Both the position numbers and the translations under genes were made by a program. The notes under the pieces were generated by a model. It had not been told where the DNA came from. It worked only from the letters and a program-made list of their open reading frames with translations, and made no database searches. DNA of 64,000 bases from Nocardioides marinus (GTDB taxonomy: Bacteria; Pseudomonadota; Alphaproteobacteria; Rhodobacterales; Rhodobacteraceae): NCBI GenBank assembly GCA_019801415.1, contig JAHVJD010000003.1, forward strand, positions 434,001 to 498,000, written 5' to 3'. Positions 19,598 through 27,712 of the stretch are shown here, piece after piece (position 1 is the stretch's first letter; each line of letters begins with the position of its first letter).

Positions 19598-19603
19598 TGA
19601 CTT

Positions 19604-19632
19604 CAGCCTGCCATAGATTCGGCAGATGTCAA
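19604..19632 (-). promoter_or_regulatory. Putative promoter of the structured RNA
   Basis: A perfect TTGACA -35 box on the minus strand (19632-19627) begins eight bases after the transporter stop codon. With 17-base spacing the -10 region would be AGGCTG, a poor match, so start-site placement near 19597 is tentative. Confidence 0.4.
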
Positions 19633-19639
19633 AACAAAA

Positions 19640-20275
19640 TCATGTGGTGCTTGCGCTGAGTTTACGCACGATGATGCGGAAGGGCACAAGCGCCAGCAGC
19701 GCCAGCGACAATTTCACCATCCAGTCGGCCAGGGCCAGCGACACCCACAGCGGCGCCATCGGCCCGCTGCCCAGGAGCGGCAGCATCTCGCCGGCCCAGG
19801 AGACGTCATTGCCCGGCTCCAGCCAGCTCAGCGCGCCGGAGAAGGCGATGGTGAAGAACAGCGCGGTGTCGACGGAGGAGCCGACCAGCGTCGAGGCCAG
19901 CGGCGCGCACCACCACTTGCCCTCGCGCAGGGCCGAGAACACGGCCACGTCGAGCATCTGCGCGGTTAGGAAGGCGAGGCCAGAGCCCAGCGCGATCCGC
20001 AGGGTGACGGCCGGATAGCTGTAGCCATCGCCTTCAAGCATGATCTGGGTGCCGATCAGCGAGCAGATCACCCCGACGACAAAGCCGACGGCCACGATCC
20101 GCCGCGCCGCGGCCGCGCCATAGACGCGGTTCATCACGTCGGTGACGAGGAAGGCGATGGGATAGGTGAAGGCGCCCCAGGTCAGCCATTGGCCGTACAG
20201 GAATTGCACCAGGATGTTGGAGGCCACAACGACGGCGGCCATGGCAAGAATGCCGGGAAGGTAAGTGCGGGTCAT
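19640..20275 (-). CDS. Queuosine precursor transporter (YhhQ/QPTR family)
   Basis: 211-residue inner-membrane protein with about six hydrophobic segments. The conserved AFLVTDVMNRVYG near residue 45 and the overall pattern match YhhQ, an energy-coupled importer of preQ0/preQ1 used to make the tRNA nucleoside queuosine. Start ATG 20275 (MTRTYLPGIL) was chosen because a preQ1-I riboswitch ends a few bases upstream and its last helix contains the GGA ribosome-site bases; a longer in-frame start at 20365 would lie in front of the riboswitch. The riboswitch itself gives independent support for the function. Confidence 0.92.
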   Translation of the reverse strand: MTRTYLPGILAMAAVVVASNILVQFLYGQWLTWGAFTYPIAFLVTDVMNRVYGAAAARRIVAVGFVVGVICSLIGTQIMLEGDGYSYPAVTLRIALGSGLAFLTAQMLDVAVFSALREGKWWCAPLASTLVGSSVDTALFFTIAFSGALSWLEPGNDVSWAGEMLPLLGSGPMAPLWVSLALADWMVKLSLALLALVPFRIIVRKLSASTT

Positions 20276-20280
20276 TTTGG

Positions 20281-20315
20281 ATCCGTTTTTTATACAAGGT
20301 CGCGGAGACTTGTTC
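20281..20315 (-). promoter_or_regulatory. preQ1-I riboswitch
   Basis: On the minus strand: P1 5' arm ACAAG (20313-20309), loop TCTCCGCGAC, P1 3' arm CTTGT (20298-20294), the A-rich loop ATAAAAAA (20293-20286), then CGGA (20285-20282), which pairs with TCCG in the first loop to make the H-type pseudoknot. This is the exact layout of the preQ1-I aptamer, including the canonical AUAAAAAA. Because CGGA is also the ribosome-site region six bases before the transporter ATG, ligand binding should block translation initiation. Confidence 0.85.
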
Positions 20316-20464
20316 CGCCGAAGCGAAAGACTGGCCCTCCTACACCGGCTGGGCTGCTGCTGCAAGGATTACATATCGCGGTTGCACGGCGCATCCAGTT
20401 GGCCGAGACAAGAGGGGCGTGCGCTCCCGCCCGAAGACGGCGCATTTGCGATTGCGCCTGTTCG

Positions 20465-20492
20465 GTTGGGCCGGGCGCCGCTGGCGCGGCGC
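20465..20492 (+). repeat. GTTGGGC-tagged palindrome (copy 2)
   Basis: Tag GTTGGGCCGG (20465-20474), stem GCGCCGC / GCGGCGC, loop TGGC. All 28 bases are identical to the inverted copy at 47685-47712. It lies in the gap between the esterase-like gene and the riboswitch. Confidence 0.8.
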
Positions 20493-20507
20493 AGGGGGCG
20501 CATGCGG

Positions 20508-21422
20508 TCAGCGTGGCAATGCGTATTCCACCAGCTCGGTGCGTTGCAGGGGCAGGAAATTGTCGTCCGAGATCATGGTGGCGCGCAGCCCGCCCGTGGA
20601 GTCGCGCCAGATCGACAGCCCTTCGAGGTTGTCGTGGGTGCCGGCCGCAGTCTGCAACAGCGTGACCTCGTTTTCGGGACCGTCCGCGGTTATGTCCCAC
20701 CGGCGCAGGCGGCTGCGAAAGCCCAGCAGGGTCAGGTCTCGTTCCAGCAGGTAGAAACGCCCGTCGGGGCCGAAATCCGCATCCACCGGAAGAAACCCTC
20801 CGCGCGGCGGAAGGCTGAAGGGCCGTGACCACTTGCGCCCGTTCCAGCGCCAGACCGGGATCTGCCCCTGCTGGTCCAATGCCCGTTCGGGTAGCGTGTA
20901 GAGATGACCGTGCCGATCGATCGCCAGGGTTTCCAGCGACTTGTTGCGCGGCAGCTTGCGAAAGGCGCCGGGGCGGGGCAGCACCTCGGCCCGGTCCTGC
21001 GGGTGCTGATACCGCGCCACCCGCGCGGTGCCTTCAAAGGAGATGTAGCGCACCCCGTCGGCGGCCACCGCGAGTCCTTCACTGTCACCGGAGGGGCCGT
21101 TCAGCACCTTGCCGCTCGAAGCGAGCAGCGGATGGGCGGCGGTGACCGAAATGTCGGCAATCTGGCCGTCGCGGCGGCGGATGCGACTGGTGACCAACGT
21201 CGCCCGGTCGCTGAGCGCGGTCAGCGCCTGACCGTTGTCGTTCAGCTTCAGGGCCGAAAACCCACCGAACCAAGGCTGCTTCAGGTGCCAGCTGTAGCTG
21301 CCCAGATACCGGGCCTGTTGCACCGCGGCGTCCGCCGGGCGCTTGGCGGCATAGGCGGCCGCCGCCAGTCCGGCCGCGGCCAGCAGTGGCAGGATCAGTT
21401 TGATTGCAGAACGGCGGCGCAT
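20508..21422 (-). CDS. Secreted esterase-like/phytase-like beta-propeller protein
   Basis: 304-residue protein with an N-terminal signal segment (RRRSAIKLILPLLAAAGLAAAAYA). It matches the family named esterase-like activity of phytase (PF13449) through DSEGLAVAADGVRYISFEG, NKSLETLAIDRHGHLYTLPE, DADFGPDGRFYLLERD and HDNLEGLSIWRD, a repeated propeller pattern. The biochemical role of bacterial members is not established; esterase/phosphatase activity is a family-based label only. Its start overlaps the 3' end of mepA by 28 bases, so it is probably expressed from the MFS-mepA unit. Confidence 0.8.
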   Translation of the reverse strand: MRRRSAIKLILPLLAAAGLAAAAYAAKRPADAAVQQARYLGSYSWHLKQPWFGGFSALKLNDNGQALTALSDRATLVTSRIRRRDGQIADISVTAAHPLLASSGKVLNGPSGDSEGLAVAADGVRYISFEGTARVARYQHPQDRAEVLPRPGAFRKLPRNKSLETLAIDRHGHLYTLPERALDQQGQIPVWRWNGRKWSRPFSLPPRGGFLPVDADFGPDGRFYLLERDLTLLGFRSRLRRWDITADGPENEVTLLQTAAGTHDNLEGLSIWRDSTGGLRATMISDDNFLPLQRTELVEYALPR

Positions 21423-22264
21423 TGCTGGGGCAGGTCCGAAAGGGTGTAATCACGTCTCGGTCTAGGCTTTGGAGCGCTGGGGTCAACCGGTTTCGGCGGC
21501 GGCGGGTTCAGGATATTGGCAACCCACTGCCGGGCTTCGGCGCAGCCATCGCCCTTGGGGGGCGGGGCTTGCTCGATACAACCGCGCGCGCCGCGCGGGC
21601 AGTTCAGCCGCACGTGGAAGTGATAGTGGTGTCCCCACCAGGGCCGGATCTTGCGCAGCCAGTTGCGGTTGCCCTTCTCGTCATTGCACATCTGCACCTT
21701 GGCGCCGGGAAAGACAAAGATCCGCGCCACCCGCCGGTCCTTGGCGGCGGCCTTCAGGATTTCGTGGTGGGCGCGGGTCCAGCCGCCGTTGACATAGGCG
21801 CCATTGGCCCGCCGCATCGAGATCGAGGAGATGTTCTCGCGCGCCTTGCGGCTCAGGTTCAGGCGGTCGGCGGGGCGCATCCAGATGTCGATATCGAGCC
21901 CGATCTGATGGCTGCGGTGGCCCGACAGCATCGGCCCGCCGCGCGGCTGGCTGATGTCACCGATATAGAGCCCGTTCCAGCCCCGCTGCCGGGCCGCAAA
22001 CCGGCTCAGATCCTTGATGAAGTCGATCGTCTCGGGGTGGCCCCAGTTGCGGTTGCGGCTGAGGCGCATCGCCTGCCAGGTGGGACCGGTCTCGGGCAGT
22101 TGCACAGCGCCGGCCACGCAGCCCTTGGAGTAGGAACCAAACGGCGCGGGCCGCTGCTGCGAGGCGTCCGGCTTGGCACCGAACAGCGCCTTGGCCGGGG
22201 TCTGCGCGCTTGCCGGAACCGCGAACCCGATCACCGACAGACAGATGGCAAGTAACAGTTTCAC
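21395..22264 (-). CDS. mepA: Penicillin-insensitive murein endopeptidase MepA
   Basis: 289-residue periplasmic LAS-family zinc peptidase that cuts D-Ala-meso-DAP cross-links in peptidoglycan. A signal peptide (KLLLAICLSVIGFAVPASA) is followed by SYSKGCVAGAVQLP, the metal site SGHRSHQIGLDIDIW and the second ligand region WWGHHYHFHVRLNCP. Translation starts at a GTG (22264) that shares four bases (GTGA) with the MFS stop and follows a GGAGAAGGAG site; the frame also stays open far upstream through the MFS gene, which is not real. It has a Pro-rich C-terminal extension. Confidence 0.93.
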   Translation of the reverse strand: MKLLLAICLSVIGFAVPASAQTPAKALFGAKPDASQQRPAPFGSYSKGCVAGAVQLPETGPTWQAMRLSRNRNWGHPETIDFIKDLSRFAARQRGWNGLYIGDISQPRGGPMLSGHRSHQIGLDIDIWMRPADRLNLSRKARENISSISMRRANGAYVNGGWTRAHHEILKAAAKDRRVARIFVFPGAKVQMCNDEKGNRNWLRKIRPWWGHHYHFHVRLNCPRGARGCIEQAPPPKGDGCAEARQWVANILNPPPPKPVDPSAPKPRPRRDYTLSDLPQQCAAVLQSN

Positions 22265-23625
22265 CCTTGGTCTCCTTCTCCATTTACCCAGAACAACAGG
22301 AACAGCCCGGCAGCAAACAGCGCGATCACCGGGGTGATCCCCAGCCGGGCGCTGCCGGTAACGGTGGTGGCGAGGCCAATCAGCGCCGGCGCGAGGAAGG
22401 CGGTGGCGCGGCCCGACAGGCCATAGAGGCCAAAGCTCTCGGTCGCCTTCAGCGGGTCGGTGTGGCGCACCATCAGGCTGCGGCTCGCCGATTGCAGGAT
22501 GCCGCCGAAACCGCCGATCAGCACACCGCAGGCAAAGAACACCGCGTCCGGCAGCCTGGACCCCTCCGGCAGCGGGATGCCATAGATCTGCGTCCGCGAC
22601 ATGCTGACGATGGTCAGGCAGACCAGGCTCAGCACCAGGATCGACACCGTGATCACCGGCTTGGGGCCGAACCGCCGGTCCGCCTTGCCGCCCAGCCAGC
22701 AGAACACCGTGGCCGCCAGCGCCGCGACGATGCCGAAGACGCCGATCAGGGTGATCTGCCAGCCCAGCACCAGCTTGGCATAAACGCCGCCAAAGCCATA
22801 GAGCCCGTTCAGCGCGTCGCGGTACAGCATCGAAGAGCCGAGATAGCTGGCAAGGCTGACGCGGTGGCGCAGGTTCTTTACCGATTGTACCACCAGCGCC
22901 ACTGCCTGGCCCAGCGTGCCGCGCTGCCCGGTGGCGCGGCCTTCGCGCACCCACAGGAAATAGGGCACCATGAACAGGGCAAACCACAGGGCGGTGAACG
23001 GCCCCACCGCCCGGGTGCCCTCGCGCGCCGCCGGGTCCAGCCCGAACAGCGGGCTGAGACCGATCAGGGTTTTGCCGCTGGCCTGTTCGACAAACAGCAG
23101 GAGCATGATGAACAGGGACAGCACGCCACCGAGATAGCCGAAGGCATAGCCCGATCCCGACACGTCCCCCACATCGTCGCGCCCGGCCAGCGAGGGCAGC
23201 TGCGCGTTGACGAAGATCAGCGCGAATTCGGCTCCGATGAAGCCGAGCCCGAAGCTGACCAGCATCCACCACAGGTTGCTGCCGCCGGGATCGGTGAACC
23301 ACAGCCCTGCCGCGCCCAGCACATACATCGCCGAGAAGGCGAGGATCCATGGCCGCCGCCGCCCCGAAATATCGGCCAACGCCCCCATGAAGGGCGCGCC
23401 CAGTCCGATCATCAGCCCGGTCACCGTCAGGCACAGGGACCATATGGTCTGCGCCTCGGCCTTGGCGACCTCTCCGGCAAGCCCCTGCGCGATGAAATGG
23501 TCGGTGGCAACGGCTGCAAAGAACGGGCCGAAGACAAAGGTCACCAGCAGCGTGTGATAGGGCTGGCTGGCCCAGTCAAAGAACCACCACCCCCAGATCC
23601 GCTTGCGCGTGGACACCTGCTGCAT
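22261..23625 (-). CDS. MFS transporter, UMF1 (Atg22-like) family
   Basis: 454-residue permease with about 12 transmembrane segments. The UMF1/Atg22-type N-terminus is GWWFFDWASQPYHTLLVTFVFGPFF (residues about 11-35), followed by APFMGALADISGRRRPW (MFS motif A) and ASRSLMVRHTDPLKATESFGLYGLSGRATAFLAP in the C half. Relatives in yeast export amino acids from the vacuole; the bacterial substrate is unknown. Start ATG 23625 has an AGAGG site before it. It leads a minus-strand unit with mepA and the esterase-like gene. Confidence 0.9.
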   Translation of the reverse strand: MQQVSTRKRIWGWWFFDWASQPYHTLLVTFVFGPFFAAVATDHFIAQGLAGEVAKAEAQTIWSLCLTVTGLMIGLGAPFMGALADISGRRRPWILAFSAMYVLGAAGLWFTDPGGSNLWWMLVSFGLGFIGAEFALIFVNAQLPSLAGRDDVGDVSGSGYAFGYLGGVLSLFIMLLLFVEQASGKTLIGLSPLFGLDPAAREGTRAVGPFTALWFALFMVPYFLWVREGRATGQRGTLGQAVALVVQSVKNLRHRVSLASYLGSSMLYRDALNGLYGFGGVYAKLVLGWQITLIGVFGIVAALAATVFCWLGGKADRRFGPKPVITVSILVLSLVCLTIVSMSRTQIYGIPLPEGSRLPDAVFFACGVLIGGFGGILQSASRSLMVRHTDPLKATESFGLYGLSGRATAFLAPALIGLATTVTGSARLGITPVIALFAAGLFLLFWVNGEGDQG

Positions 23626-23675
23626 ACCCGGCCTCTTGTTATAGTTGCCTTCAGGTATGACAGCCGGGCAGGGGG

Positions 23676-24224
23676 TCAGGCAAGCCCGTCCTGCATCGGC
23701 GGCCAGGGTCGGCCGGCATCCGCTTCGCACCAGTCAAGGATCCATTTCGGCAGCTCGGGCGATGGCGTCTCGGCCTGTCCCAGCACCGCCAGCACCCGGG
23801 CGGGCGGCACGATGCCATTGCGGTCGGTCACCGCGGTGCGCAGCATCACGTGGCTGGCGCAGTCGCCGTTCTTCTTCCACATGGATTGCTCGACGTAGAT
23901 GAACTTCTCGTCCCAGCCCGCGGCGCGGCTGCGCATCTCGAATTTCTCGAACCCGCGGATGCGGCGGCGATAGCGCACCGACGACCCAGCCACCGTCAAC
24001 CCCCAGCGGTTCTTCTTCAGCGCCCCGATCAGCCCGGCGCGCTGCGCCAGCATGGTGCGTCCCAGGTCATAAAGCGTCATGGTGCGGCCGTTGTTCAGCT
24101 CCATCCACATGTCCAGATCCCAGGGCCAGCAGATATGGTGCGAGACATGCAGGCCGGTGATCGGCAGCGGCTCCATCCGGCTGGCGAGAATGGTGTCCTT
24201 GATCAGACGGAAAATCGGGTACAT
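23676..24224 (-). CDS. Acyl-CoA thioesterase-like protein (THEM6 type, hot-dog fold)
   Basis: 182-residue soluble protein. The sequence WPWDLDMWMELNNGRTMTLYDLGR matches the FxDLDxxxHxNNxxY region of 4HBT thioesterases, with the His changed to Met-Glu-Leu, as in THEM6/DUF4442-like members. No catalytic assignment is possible. Start ATG 24224 is nine bases after AAGGAG. It is divergent from yggT and 50 bases upstream of the MFS gene on the same strand. Confidence 0.8.
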   Translation of the reverse strand: MYPIFRLIKDTILASRMEPLPITGLHVSHHICWPWDLDMWMELNNGRTMTLYDLGRTMLAQRAGLIGALKKNRWGLTVAGSSVRYRRRIRGFEKFEMRSRAAGWDEKFIYVEQSMWKKNGDCASHVMLRTAVTDRNGIVPPARVLAVLGQAETPSPELPKWILDWCEADAGRPWPPMQDGLA

Positions 24225-24357
24225 CGGCACACGCTCCTTGATGAGATGTATCCGTGATGCCACCCGTTTACAGCCCGTCAACCGCAACCTTGCGGAACCC
24301 TTGCACATTTTGCGCTGTCTGCTTACCTGTGAGGCTGATTTAAAGAAGGAAACACAG

Positions 24358-24645
24358 ATGGTCTCGCTGTTCCAAATCCTGATGCTGATCCTCGACATCG
24401 TCTGGTTCTTCATCATTGCCCATGTGATCATGAGCTGGCTCATCAATTTCCAGGTTCTGAACCTGCACCAGCAGCTGGTCGGGCAGATCTGGTACGGGCT
24501 GAACCGCATTCTGGAGCCGCTTTACGCGCCGGTGCGCCGGATCCTGCCCAACATGGGCGGTCTCGATCTGGCGCCGCTGGTGGTGCTGATCGCGGTCTAC
24601 GCGCTGCGCATCATCCTGGTGAACAACGTCGCGGCGTTCTACTGA
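24358..24645 (+). CDS. YggT family membrane protein
   Basis: 95-residue protein with two transmembrane segments (residues 3-27 and 70-92) flanking a short loop (NRILEPLYAPVRRILPNMGGLDLAPLVVL), exactly the YggT pattern. Relatives have been linked to osmotic stress and cell-division or photosystem organisation in plastids, but no bacterial mechanism is certain. Start ATG 24358 follows an AGAAGGAA site; the frame upstream of it lies in the divergent gap. Confidence 0.9.
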   Translation: MVSLFQILMLILDIVWFFIIAHVIMSWLINFQVLNLHQQLVGQIWYGLNRILEPLYAPVRRILPNMGGLDLAPLVVLIAVYALRIILVNNVAAFY

Positions 24646-24665
24646 CACTGCGCAAATGACGTACC

Positions 24666-24685
24666 GCCCGGCCGACAGGCCGGGC
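24666..24685. repeat. Palindrome after yggT
   Basis: Perfect 8-base stem GCCCGGCC / GGCCGGGC with loop GACA, 20 bases after the yggT stop. The same stem with loop TATC occurs inside pbpC at 36074-36093. No T tract, so a repeat is favoured over a terminator. Confidence 0.6.
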
Positions 24686-24848
24686 TGCACCCGACCCTCC
24701 CCACGGCAGGGTGCTTGCGCGCACTCCCAGGCTCGGGCGCAGCCCTTGGCGTGAAAACGCCCCCTCAACGCCCCTTGCCGCCCCATGCCTCCTGTGGGAT
24801 TGTGCCTGCCAAGCAAGAGCAGACACCACACCGAGGCCACCCGCCCCC

Positions 24849-26906
24849 ATGACAGCCACCGCAGCCCTGCCAGGCGCGACCCCGATCCTGCGCGAGATCT
24901 TTGGCTTTGACGCCTTCCGCCCCGGTCAGGAGGAGATCGTCGACGCCGTCACCGCGGGCGAAAACGTGCTGGCGATCATGCCCACCGGCGGCGGCAAATC
25001 CCTGTGCTACCAATTGCCTGCCCTTTTGCGCGAGGGCGTCACCGTGGTGATTTCCCCCCTCATCGCATTGATGCGCGATCAGGTCCGCGCGCTGCAGGAG
25101 GCGGGTGTCACCGCCGGTGCGCTCACCTCCGGCAACACTGACGAGGAAACCGAAGCGGTCTGGCAGGCGATCGAGGCGGGGCAGCTGAAACTCCTCTACA
25201 TGGCGCCCGAGCGGCTCGCCTCGGGGGCAGCCATGGGCATGTTGCGCCGCATCGGTGTCAGCCTGATCGCGGTGGACGAGGCGCATTGCGTCAGTCAATG
25301 GGGCCATGACTTCCGCCCCGATTACCTGCGCATCGGCGAGTTGCGCCGCGCGCTGGACGTGCCGCTGGCCGCCTTCACCGCGACGGCGGATCAGGAAACC
25401 AGAGCGGAAATCGTCGAAAAGCTGTTCGATGGTGAGGCCCCCCGCAGCTTCCTGCGGGGCTTTGACCGGCCCAACATCCACCTCGCCTTTGCCGCCAAGG
25501 ACAATCCGCGCCGCCAGATCCTCGAGTTCGCTGCTGCCCGCAAGGGGCAATCCGGCATCGTCTATTGCGGCACCCGCGCCAAGACCGAGGCGCTGGCGGC
25601 AGCGCTGCGTGAAGACGGGCATTCCGCCTGTTTCTACCACGGCGGCATGGAGGCCGAGGATCGCCGCATCGTCGAAACCCGCTTTGCGCGCGAGGACGGT
25701 CTGATCGTGGTGGCCACCGTCGCCTTTGGCATGGGCATCGACAAGCCAGACATCCGCTGGGTCGCCCACGCCGACCTGCCGAAATCCATCGAGGCCTACT
25801 ATCAGGAAATCGGCCGCGCTGGCCGCGACGGCGCGCCCGCCGAAACCCTGACGCTGTTTGGCCCCGATGACATCCGCCTGCGCCGCACCCAGGTGGATGA
25901 GGGGCTCGCCCCGCCGGAACGGCGCGCCGCCGATCACGCCCGGCTGAACGCCCTCCTGGGGCTGGCCGAGGCGCTGCACTGCCGGCGCCAGAAACTGCTG
26001 GGCTATTTCGGCGAAGAGGCCGAACCCTGCGGCAATTGCGACCTCTGCGACACCCCTGCGGATGTGTTCGACGGCACCACGGTGGTGCGCAAGGCGCTCT
26101 CGGCCGTGCTCAGGACAGATGAGTGGTTCGGCTCCGGCCACCTGATCGACATCCTGCTTGGCGTCGACAACGACCGCATCCGGGCCAAGCGCCATGACCA
26201 GCTGTCGGTCTATGGCTGCGGCAAGGAATTCGGCAAACGCCAGTGGCAGGCGGTGTTTCGCCAGATGATGGGCCACGACCTGTTGCGCCCCGACCCGGAA
26301 CGCCATGGCGCGCTGCGCTTTACCGAGGCCGCCCTGCCGATCCTGCGCGGCGAGCAGACGATCGAGTTGCGCCGCGACACCATCAAATCCGCCGACCGCC
26401 GCCCGGCGGTGAAGGCGCTGGTGTCCGAGGAGGACGCGCCGCTCTTGTCGGCGCTCAAGGCCAAGCGCCGCGCGCTGGCCGAGGCGCAGAAAGTGCCGGC
26501 CTATGTGATCTTCCCCGACCGTACCCTGATCGAGATGGCCGAGAGGCGGCCCGACACCCTCGACCAGATGGCGCGGATCAGCGGTGTCGGCGCCAAGAAG
26601 CTGGAACGCTACGGTGATGATTTCCTCGGCGTCATCACCGGCGCGGCCGAGCAGCTGCACCCGGCGCGGCGCAAGCTGGCCGGGCGCGATGCGGGCTCCG
26701 CCTATGACCGGCTTCTGGAGGTGCAGGCGCAGCTGGCCCGTGGAGAATGCGGCACGCTGAAGCCGCTGACCTGCTCGGCCTCGCTTCTGGCCAAGGTGGC
26801 GCAGATGCGCCCCGATGACGAGGCCGGGCTGACCCGGCTGCTGGGAGAGCGCCGCGCGGAACGTTTCGCATCGGCGTTTCTGGACGTCTTGCGCGGCTCG
26901 GGATAG
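24849..26906 (+). CDS. recQ: ATP-dependent DNA helicase RecQ
   Basis: 685-residue 3'-5' helicase of the RecF recombination pathway. Helicase motifs: IMPTGGGKSLCYQLPAL (I), AVDEAHCVSQWGHDFRPDY (II and the RecQ aromatic loop), and IEAYYQEIGRAGRDG (VI). The zinc site is CRRQKLLGYF then CGNCDLC; a winged helix follows, and an HRDC domain ends near ISGVGAKKLERYGDDFLGVI. A tail of about 80 residues after HRDC is present. Start ATG 24849 (MTATAALPGA) is chosen from family alignment; the frame extends upstream through repeat-rich spacer. Single gene, yaaA follows after 41 bases. Confidence 0.95.
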   Translation: MTATAALPGATPILREIFGFDAFRPGQEEIVDAVTAGENVLAIMPTGGGKSLCYQLPALLREGVTVVISPLIALMRDQVRALQEAGVTAGALTSGNTDEETEAVWQAIEAGQLKLLYMAPERLASGAAMGMLRRIGVSLIAVDEAHCVSQWGHDFRPDYLRIGELRRALDVPLAAFTATADQETRAEIVEKLFDGEAPRSFLRGFDRPNIHLAFAAKDNPRRQILEFAAARKGQSGIVYCGTRAKTEALAAALREDGHSACFYHGGMEAEDRRIVETRFAREDGLIVVATVAFGMGIDKPDIRWVAHADLPKSIEAYYQEIGRAGRDGAPAETLTLFGPDDIRLRRTQVDEGLAPPERRAADHARLNALLGLAEALHCRRQKLLGYFGEEAEPCGNCDLCDTPADVFDGTTVVRKALSAVLRTDEWFGSGHLIDILLGVDNDRIRAKRHDQLSVYGCGKEFGKRQWQAVFRQMMGHDLLRPDPERHGALRFTEAALPILRGEQTIELRRDTIKSADRRPAVKALVSEEDAPLLSALKAKRRALAEAQKVPAYVIFPDRTLIEMAERRPDTLDQMARISGVGAKKLERYGDDFLGVITGAAEQLHPARRKLAGRDAGSAYDRLLEVQAQLARGECGTLKPLTCSASLLAKVAQMRPDDEAGLTRLLGERRAERFASAFLDVLRGSG

Positions 26907-26947
26907 GATCGCGCCAAGGAGCATAGGGCAGATATTCGGGGGCAGAC

Positions 26948-27712
26948 ATGCTGGTAGTGACCTCTCCGGCCAAGAAGCTGGACTGGGCGGAACGGGATCA
27001 GGACATGACCTGGCCCGCGCTGCATGACGACGCGGTGGCGCTGGCAGAGGTGGCACGCGCGCTGACGGTGGCCGAACTGATGAAGCTGATGCACATCAGT
27101 CTTGATCTGGCGCAGCTGAATTACACGCGTTTTCAGGAGTTTGCCGCAGACCCCGCGACGGAGGCCACCCGCCCGGCGGTACTGGCCTTTGCCGGTGACA
27201 CCTACCAGGGGCTGGAGGCCTCGTCGCTGGATGCGGAGGAGCTGGCCTGGGCGCAGGACCACCTGCGCATCCTTTCGGGGCTTTACGGCGTGCTGCGGCC
27301 GCTGGATGCGATGCAGCCCTACCGGCTGGAGATGGGCTCGCGTCTTAAGAATCCGCGCGGCAAGAACCTGTACGAATACTGGGGCAGCCGGATTTCCGAG
27401 GCGCTGAACGAACAGGCCGCCGCCACCGGCGCGCAGGTGCTGGTGAACTGTGCCAGCCAGGAGTATTTCGGCGCCGTGGACCTGTCGGCGCTGAAGCTGC
27501 GGGTGGTGACGCCGGTGTTCATGGAAGACAAGAACGGCACGCCAAAGGTGGTCAGCTTCTACGCCAAGCGGGCCCGTGGCGCGATGGCGCGCTACATCAT
27601 TCAGCACCGCCTGAACGACGCCGCCAGCCTCAAGGATTTCGACGCTGGCGGCTATGCCTATCAGCCGGATCTATCGGAACCGGACAAGCCGGTTTTCCTG
27701 CGCCGCGCTTGA
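26948..27712 (+). CDS. yaaA: Peroxide stress protein YaaA (DUF328)
   Basis: 254-residue protein of the YaaA family, which in E. coli belongs to the OxyR regulon and lowers intracellular free iron and DNA damage during hydrogen peroxide stress. Conserved blocks: MLVVTSPAKKLDW, FAGDTYQGLEA, ILSGLYGVLRPLDAMQPYRLEMG, LVNCASQEYFGAV and SFYAKRARGAMARYII. Length is normal. The stop codon lies inside a hairpin GACCCGC / GCGGGTC (27711-27728). It follows recQ on the same strand and converges on the second histidine kinase. Confidence 0.93.
   Translation: MLVVTSPAKKLDWAERDQDMTWPALHDDAVALAEVARALTVAELMKLMHISLDLAQLNYTRFQEFAADPATEATRPAVLAFAGDTYQGLEASSLDAEELAWAQDHLRILSGLYGVLRPLDAMQPYRLEMGSRLKNPRGKNLYEYWGSRISEALNEQAAATGAQVLVNCASQEYFGAVDLSALKLRVVTPVFMEDKNGTPKVVSFYAKRARGAMARYIIQHRLNDAASLKDFDAGGYAYQPDLSEPDKPVFLRRA

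Noticed and set aside
21395-23443. Extension of mepA upstream through the MFS gene in one open frame
   Set aside because: The signal peptide begins at GTG 22264, which overlaps the MFS stop, and the upstream part is out of frame with the MFS protein.
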